A program made the translations under genes and the position numbers. The notes beneath the pieces were generated by a model. That model was not told the origin of the DNA. It searched no databases and saw only the letters and a list, made by a program, of their open reading frames with translations. A DNA stretch of 64,000 bases from positions 37,767,172 through 37,831,171 of the forward strand of contig NC_058339.1 of assembly GCF_905475395.1 (NCBI RefSeq), given 5' to 3'. Position 1 is the stretch's first letter. Every line of letters starts with the position of its first letter. This DNA comes from Chrysoperla carnea. Taxonomy: Eukaryota > Arthropoda > Insecta > Neuroptera > Chrysopidae. Below are positions 58,601 through 64,000 of the stretch, in pieces.

Positions 58601-59261
58601 TCGGAAATTTTGGATGTCGCTATGTGCAATTATAGAAGGAGAAGGAATGCTGACAACTTCCTTTATTTTGTTGAGAGAAGTAAGGAAATATAAAAAAAGA
58701 CCTGAAATTTAACGATTTTATATTAGATTAAAGTTGCTTACATGAAGTATCAACGTTATGGTATATTTGGTAATGATAAGACATTCAGTTTCAAGTCTAA
58801 AATTTCAAGATCCGACCAATTGTTTAGTAAATTGGAGACGCATACATACGTAATCGTATTTACGGGTATAGAGAGTCACTCTGAAATCAATAAAAATAAA
58901 TTTTGGGTGGCTGAAAATTATCTTTAAGCAAGGAAGTAAAAAAAATATTGAGAATAATAACAAAATTCACTGTTCTTCAATATAGTTGGTGGTTTGGTGA
59001 ATTATCAATATTATGATATAGCCTGGGAACGAACTCAAAAACTACAGAAATGTATTATGAACGTGAGATATCACGTCGTTTAGTTGCTATATCATTGCCA
59101 TTTTCATGTCTGTTATCTCGTTTATTTGATACCAAAATATTTATATTACCTCAATCGAAATCAAAACACAAAATAGTGGATTTTGTAATCAAAAGATAAA
59201 GATAAGAAATCAGTTCAAGTTGTTTTGCCTTTGCTTTTAAAAACGATTATATTTCTAGTAC

Positions 59262-59440
59262 CTATATATTATAAATGTGAAAGTTAAGGATATTTGTTTA
59301 TTTGTTTGTTTCTTACTCTTTCACGCAAAAACTAGCAAATAGATTTGAATGAAACTGTATAATAATATAGCTCATGCATCAGAATAACTGATATATAATT
59401 TATCAATATATATTAAGGATAATAATGGATATTTTGATCT
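59262..59440 (+). mobile_element. Helitron-like interspersed repeat fragment
   Basis: TATATTATAAATGTGAAAGT, then TTTGTTTGTTTCTTACTCTT, TCACGCAAAAACTAGCAAAT and AGATTTGAATGAAACTGTAT. This wording is characteristic of a repeat widespread in insect genomes and usually classed as Helitron-derived. The 3' end is not identifiable here. Confidence 0.45.
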
Positions 59441-60649
59441 AATTACGATTGTTTGTTACACATGGTATTTTAATACTTCTTCCTGGTCATTTAGAAAAAT
59501 CAAACCATTAAATAATTTTTTTTATTTGATAAGACAATAGGAATAATAAAATGCGTTCAAGCTATTATAAGGAGCTAGTATCGAAAATTACTATATTTTC
59601 TAATAGAAAAGTTACGGAAATAATGTGTAATCAATACTTTAATTGCTAGAAAAGCTTATCTACAATATAGTAATGTATTTTATGGTATTTATTCTTTAAC
59701 CGCAATAGAAATGAGAAATCAAGGATAACTGTTATCAGTTAATGTCGTTTATGTACATAATCTTATATTTATCTACAAGATGTATCAGTTTACAGAATAA
59801 ATCTTCTTGATGTAGGTTAAAAATGCTGGTTACGAAAGTCTTGGAAAGTCTAGTAAGATGAATATTTCTTTAGGCATATTCGAAAAATGAGGTATGTAAA
59901 ACTGCTGTTTCTGCTTGGAGTCTTACGTTTGTCGATCGAAGCAACATCTAGATCACGTGATTAAAACCTCAGACCAAAACGATTTTTTTGTTCACTATCA
60001 TTCGTGGACGGACACCATGTTTTGGGAAACAACTTTTTCCACTATTGAATTTATAACTTGCTCTTCTAATTTGGGCAATATTTATAGATAATTTGATCAA
60101 AAAAGGGTAAAAGTATCTTTCTATTTTAGTTCGTTGTAGGTATCAAAAACTTTTACAAATTAAGGTCTTGCAAGATCTATGTATCTGATTTTATTCCTGT
60201 ATAACAACATACAGTAAATATTATTTAGAACTTGTTCACAACTAATAATATAGATATAAACATTAAACCACAAAAGTTATTAATTGTATCCTAAAAAGTT
60301 TACTTTGGGTTTTCACTCTCAATATATTACACTCGAAAGATATCTCTTGTAATTTCACATACATTCACGTTCATAGAAATTGGGTCAGTAGATAATTCAA
60401 AATTTTGGGTATACTTCTGGCATATTTCGTGATTAGTGTATGTAATTGCACAAATGTAATTGTAAGGAGTTGAATTAACTAACTATATTCATAAATTATT
60501 TAAAATATATAAATTGCTACATTTTTCTTTATATTTTTATATAAGAAGACAAGCAAGCATATCATACTTTATTCTGTTATTTTTATTATTCTGAATAAAC
60601 TACCCGATTTGTCTCGTCGGACTTGTACTTTCATATGCATAGTACGGTG

Positions 60650-60765
60650 TTGACCTCGATTTATCACGGATAGGCGGATGGATATACAGGCAGATAAATA
60701 AAAATAAGAATCAATTATATGATCTTATGTACAGCTCTACCAATATTTCTTAGCATTAAAATCTA
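60650..60765 (-). repeat. Interspersed repeat family A, degraded fragment
   Basis: Contains GGATATACAGGCAGATA, ATCTTATGTACAGCTCTACC and AATATTTCTTAGCATTAAA. In that order they correspond to the GACGGACATACGGGCGGAC, TTTTATGAACACCTATACC and AATATTTTTAGGCGTTACA steps of the family A copy at 37270-37390. Confidence 0.4.
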
Positions 60766-60770
60766 AATTA

Positions 60771-60950
60771 TTAACCCCTCAATAACCCTTAAGAAAGGTG
60801 TTATAAGTTTAACTTGTCGGTGTATCTTTGTATCTATGTGCGCTCTCGAGCAAACTATCTTTGAAAAAAGAAAATACGATGCCACAGGCGAATCGATCAA
60901 ACCTGATTTTGTGTCGGAGATTTCCTTAAGTTTTTAGTTTATATGTTATA
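60771..60950 (+). repeat. Interspersed repeat family B, second copy
   Basis: TTAACCCCTCAATAACCCTT, AGAAAGGTGTTATAAGTTTA and ACTTGTCGGTGTATCTTTG match the start of the copy at 43965. The later GCTCTCGAGCAAAC segment has no visible counterpart there. Confidence 0.5.
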
Positions 60951-63132
60951 GACTAAATTTAATATACCCTCTCATAATTTTGACTGTAAGTATTAAGTGG
61001 TTCGGTTTCTTTGTCGTTGAGTATATTTATTTGATATTATTGAATATATAGGCTTTATCAGCTCGTTTCTGCGTTAAAGATCATATATAAACACTTAACT
61101 TGTAGTAAAACATATGTTAACCGATGCGAGATATGCTTGTGTGTATGTCTAAAGTAATAATATATTGAATTTTATATGAAATGAAATGTTTATTGAACTT
61201 TTTAGTGTAATTAGTAGTACATTTATGTTATTGAACGGTAAAGTACTTCACATATACGTACTGTACTTAACCTTTTTAACGGGTTCTAAAAACCACTTGA
61301 AATTGTAATTTAGTACTACAGGATATGAATAAACTAAAGAAGTTAATCAAATATAAAACCATTTATTTTCTATTTCTGTATTTGTAGTTTAGGTGTTTGT
61401 TCGATTTTAAGTATTGATAAGTAGGTTTTTAAAGGAATTAACAGTAAAAGTGTTATATTTGGTTGATCTATCTCTGCAAACGTGCTTCTACATAATTTTG
61501 AAGATAGAATTACTGTTTTATGTTAGTTTCCATTCATTTGTCTTAAGATTAATACTGGAGTAAATTTAAGCAAATATGCATATCGAAATTTGGTAGGTTT
61601 GTAGTCAATTATTCTAACTACAGAAACTGTAAAGAATTTGTGCTTTAAAAAAATTCCTGATAATCTGCAGAAAACCTTGAATTTCTCTAAAAACATAGAA
61701 TTACATAAATCGGCAAAGTGATTCTTGGTCCATAATCACACTAACATAAAGACAATAATTGTTATTCGGACTTCGTCTTCTAGAACTTTTACCTTATAAC
61801 AAATTCACAACTATTCTATGATCACATACCAATTCAAAATAGATCTTTGCAGATATTGTAGACTGTAAAATTTCTAATGTTGAATTGTTTAGTAATGCTG
61901 TTGAACACGAAAAAGACAAAAAACTGCAAACCATTTTATTCCAGCTGTAAAACACAATTTAAAATTACCAATTTAGAACTTCGCAAATTTTCATAGCACT
62001 TCTACATTTTCTAGATACCCACATGACGGCGTAAACATTTTAGTAAAAATCAGAGTCAGTCGGGTCAAACCAAAACTATAACGTGCATACATAGGATTCG
62101 ATTAAAAATAAGAAATAATCAATAGATGATTTTTTAAACGTAACTCATAAGCTAAAACCAAGATTTAAAATATGCTAGTGAGATATCAAGTCTGTTAACG
62201 TAAACGTATTGTATGACAACTGAAAACTTTCTACGAAAAGTCTAAGATTGCATTTCAATGAATTTTTTAGCATTTTACTTCCCATAAGACTCTTATTTCC
62301 GTATATGACTCGGGGAGATTAAAATAGTAAAAATCGCTAAAAAAATGAATATCCAACGTATTGTTTACACTTTTTTTTAATCAAAATACGTTTTTCATTC
62401 TTTAACAAATAAATCTTGATTGTATTATTCATAAACACAAACGTCTAGTATGATTTATTTTGAATACATTATTAATGTATTCGCATAATAGCTATATTTC
62501 AATAATTATACGGTACGCTTTATTATTAAAAGTTCAAGGTTGTTTTGCAGAACTGACCCTCAATATTCTCGATGTCTCTCGTTTGTGAGAATTTTTTATT
62601 TTTTTATATTTAACATTAGACATTTTAACATCAATTAAACCACAGTTTTTTTTTTAAATTCAGAGTAAAAAAGTTTACAAATAAATTATATAGAAAAAAA
62701 AAAAAAAAAAAAAATACGAAAATAAAACAAAATTGAACAAAACAGATATATATATATTTTTTTTATAAAAAAAAAAACTTCAGCATCATTTATTGGGATG
62801 TGAATGTGACCTTACGTATTTTATTACCGCAGGTAAACAGCTCATTGTCAGTATAGTATTTATTGATAGACTTGCGAGACCCCTTAAAAGGTATAGGTAT
62901 CGTATATATTTACCTTATGCCTTACTTACAAGTATTTTATATTAGCAATATATAGGTATATATTACAGATGGTTTTTAAAAATATCAAAGAGGAATTCTC
63001 ATGCGAAGTTTATGTGTATAAAGCTACAACAAGTTACATAAAATGTGTGGCCATAATCCTAAGGTTGTAAAGGTAGTCCGGAAAAAGCTTTAATTGCAAC
63101 CCTAGCTTAAAATTTATGAATATTTTCCTTTG

Positions 63133-63230
63133 TTCTTATTCTAATAAGAAGATAATCGGCTCTCCCACATTGCCAATTTTCGGACTTCAGTCCCGCCGCT
63201 TTGTTGATTATCTTCCTATTAGAATAAGAA
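63133..63230. repeat. Short hairpin element, 25-bp arms
   Basis: The left arm 63133-63157 and right arm 63206-63230 are inverted copies with 24 of 25 positions matching (TTCTTATTCTAATAAGAAG against TTCTTATTCTAATAGGAAG). The 48-base loop is GC-richer (CGGCTCTCCCACATTGCC). It could be a very small MITE or, if transcribed, a small-RNA precursor; the sequence does not decide between these. Confidence 0.6.
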
Positions 63231-64000
63231 TAAATGAAATATTTTTCTAGACTCAGAATTTAAACAGTACTGCTTCCTTAACAAAACTACACATCAATAA
63301 CACCCTATATATATTAACAGTGTTGTTTTAGGTTTTGGTATTTAGTTGTAAGCAAGACCAAAAATGCGAGGTAGTCCTTCCTTCTAAATAGGGTAAACCT
63401 CAGTCGTAAAACAGCTAATAAAGTTGTAACTATTTGATAAATTTTTTTATTTTTAGAAGTATCTTGGTTAAAGGAACTACGATGGTATACATATAGACAG
63501 ATGACATACATTTTGTTTGAAAGTGTTGGTAACTTCTACATAAAATTTTAAGACCTTTTCAATAGCTTAAAATGGCTGAATAGATTAGCATTTGACAACC
63601 ATCCTGATTAAATCAACTTACAATTTTAAAAATAAATTGTCAACTCATTTGGGAGTTACGATGGCATTGGCAATCAGTTATATCTATTTCTTATTCTTGT
63701 CTCTTGGTCATATCCGTCCATTCTCAGTATTAAAACTTTTGGACATTATTTATTTATTTATTTATATAATCGGGCCTGTATTGATTTAGATTTAGTCCAA
63801 CTTCATATTTTAAAAAAATCAAGTCTTTAATCAATAACTGTCCTGGCCTTCGTACATCCTTAATTTCATTCCACCAAATAATGATTGTTACCTTATTTTG
63901 AAGCGCTCCGAAAATTTTGCACTAGTGATATAAAGTATTTAAAATGATTGTTAAATATACTTCCTCGGTTTTTTTAGGAACTTTATGAAGTTAACGTCCT

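Larger units (their letters stand above)
55685..64000. other. AT-rich non-coding right end, possibly intronic
   Basis: No gene recognised on either strand. ORFs at 58742-58927, 63314-63511 and 63592-63789 are short and featureless. Contents noted separately: repeat fragments at 59262, 60650 and 60771 and a hairpin at 63133. An A-run lies near 62695-62714. If the exon at 55642 is real, this would be its first intron. Confidence 0.4.

Overview
The window is nuclear DNA from an insect. It is strongly AT-rich, its genes are interrupted by GT-AG introns, it carries members of the arthropod gustatory receptor (Gr) family, and it is dense with eukaryotic transposon relics (hAT, TA-flanked foldback elements, a LINE 3' end, tRNA-derived SINEs). 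There is no operon structure, Shine-Dalgarno signal or prokaryotic gene. I cannot fix the insect order from sequence alone.

Layout. 1-11000: AT-rich non-coding DNA with SINE and other repeat fragments and a 574-bp foldback element. 11120-15003 (+): a complete three-exon gene for a secreted His/Gly-rich protein, probably cuticular or extracellular. 16791-18166: a 1.38-kb near-perfect palindrome flanked by TA. 18724-36558 (-): four complete gustatory receptor genes in tandem, called Gr-D, Gr-C, Gr-A and Gr-B here by increasing coordinate; I rebuilt every exon and all reading frames close. A tRNA-Leu(TAG) gene sits inside the first intron of Gr-D. 37000-39390: copies of one interspersed repeat family and a hAT-like relic. 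39592-41064 (+): a complete four-exon gene for the mitochondrial rRNA 2'-O-methyltransferase MRM3. 42641-64000: no complete gene. It holds two isolated candidate first exons on the + strand (42641-42699 and 55642-55684), each with a perfect splice donor. It also holds a deleted hAT element with an intact 8-bp target duplication, a 1.58-kb TA-flanked palindrome, a diverged tandem duplication and a LINE 3' fragment. Much of this right half may be long intron.

How the genes relate. The four receptors form one local family: all end in the Gr signature TYVLV-QF and share the 3' exon pattern 69+90+63 nt. In Gr-D the first two of these are fused into one 159-nt exon. Gr-A and Gr-B have two extra 5' introns at identical positions, so they are the youngest pair. 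The Gly-rich gene, MRM3 and the receptors have no evident functional link.

The most notable structures are the receptor array with its exon arithmetic, an exact 248-bp tandem duplication that includes the start codon of Gr-B, several unrelated long-inverted-repeat elements at TA sites, and a GC-rich hairpin-packed island in a Gr-A intron. I found no evidence for a wholly new molecular system.
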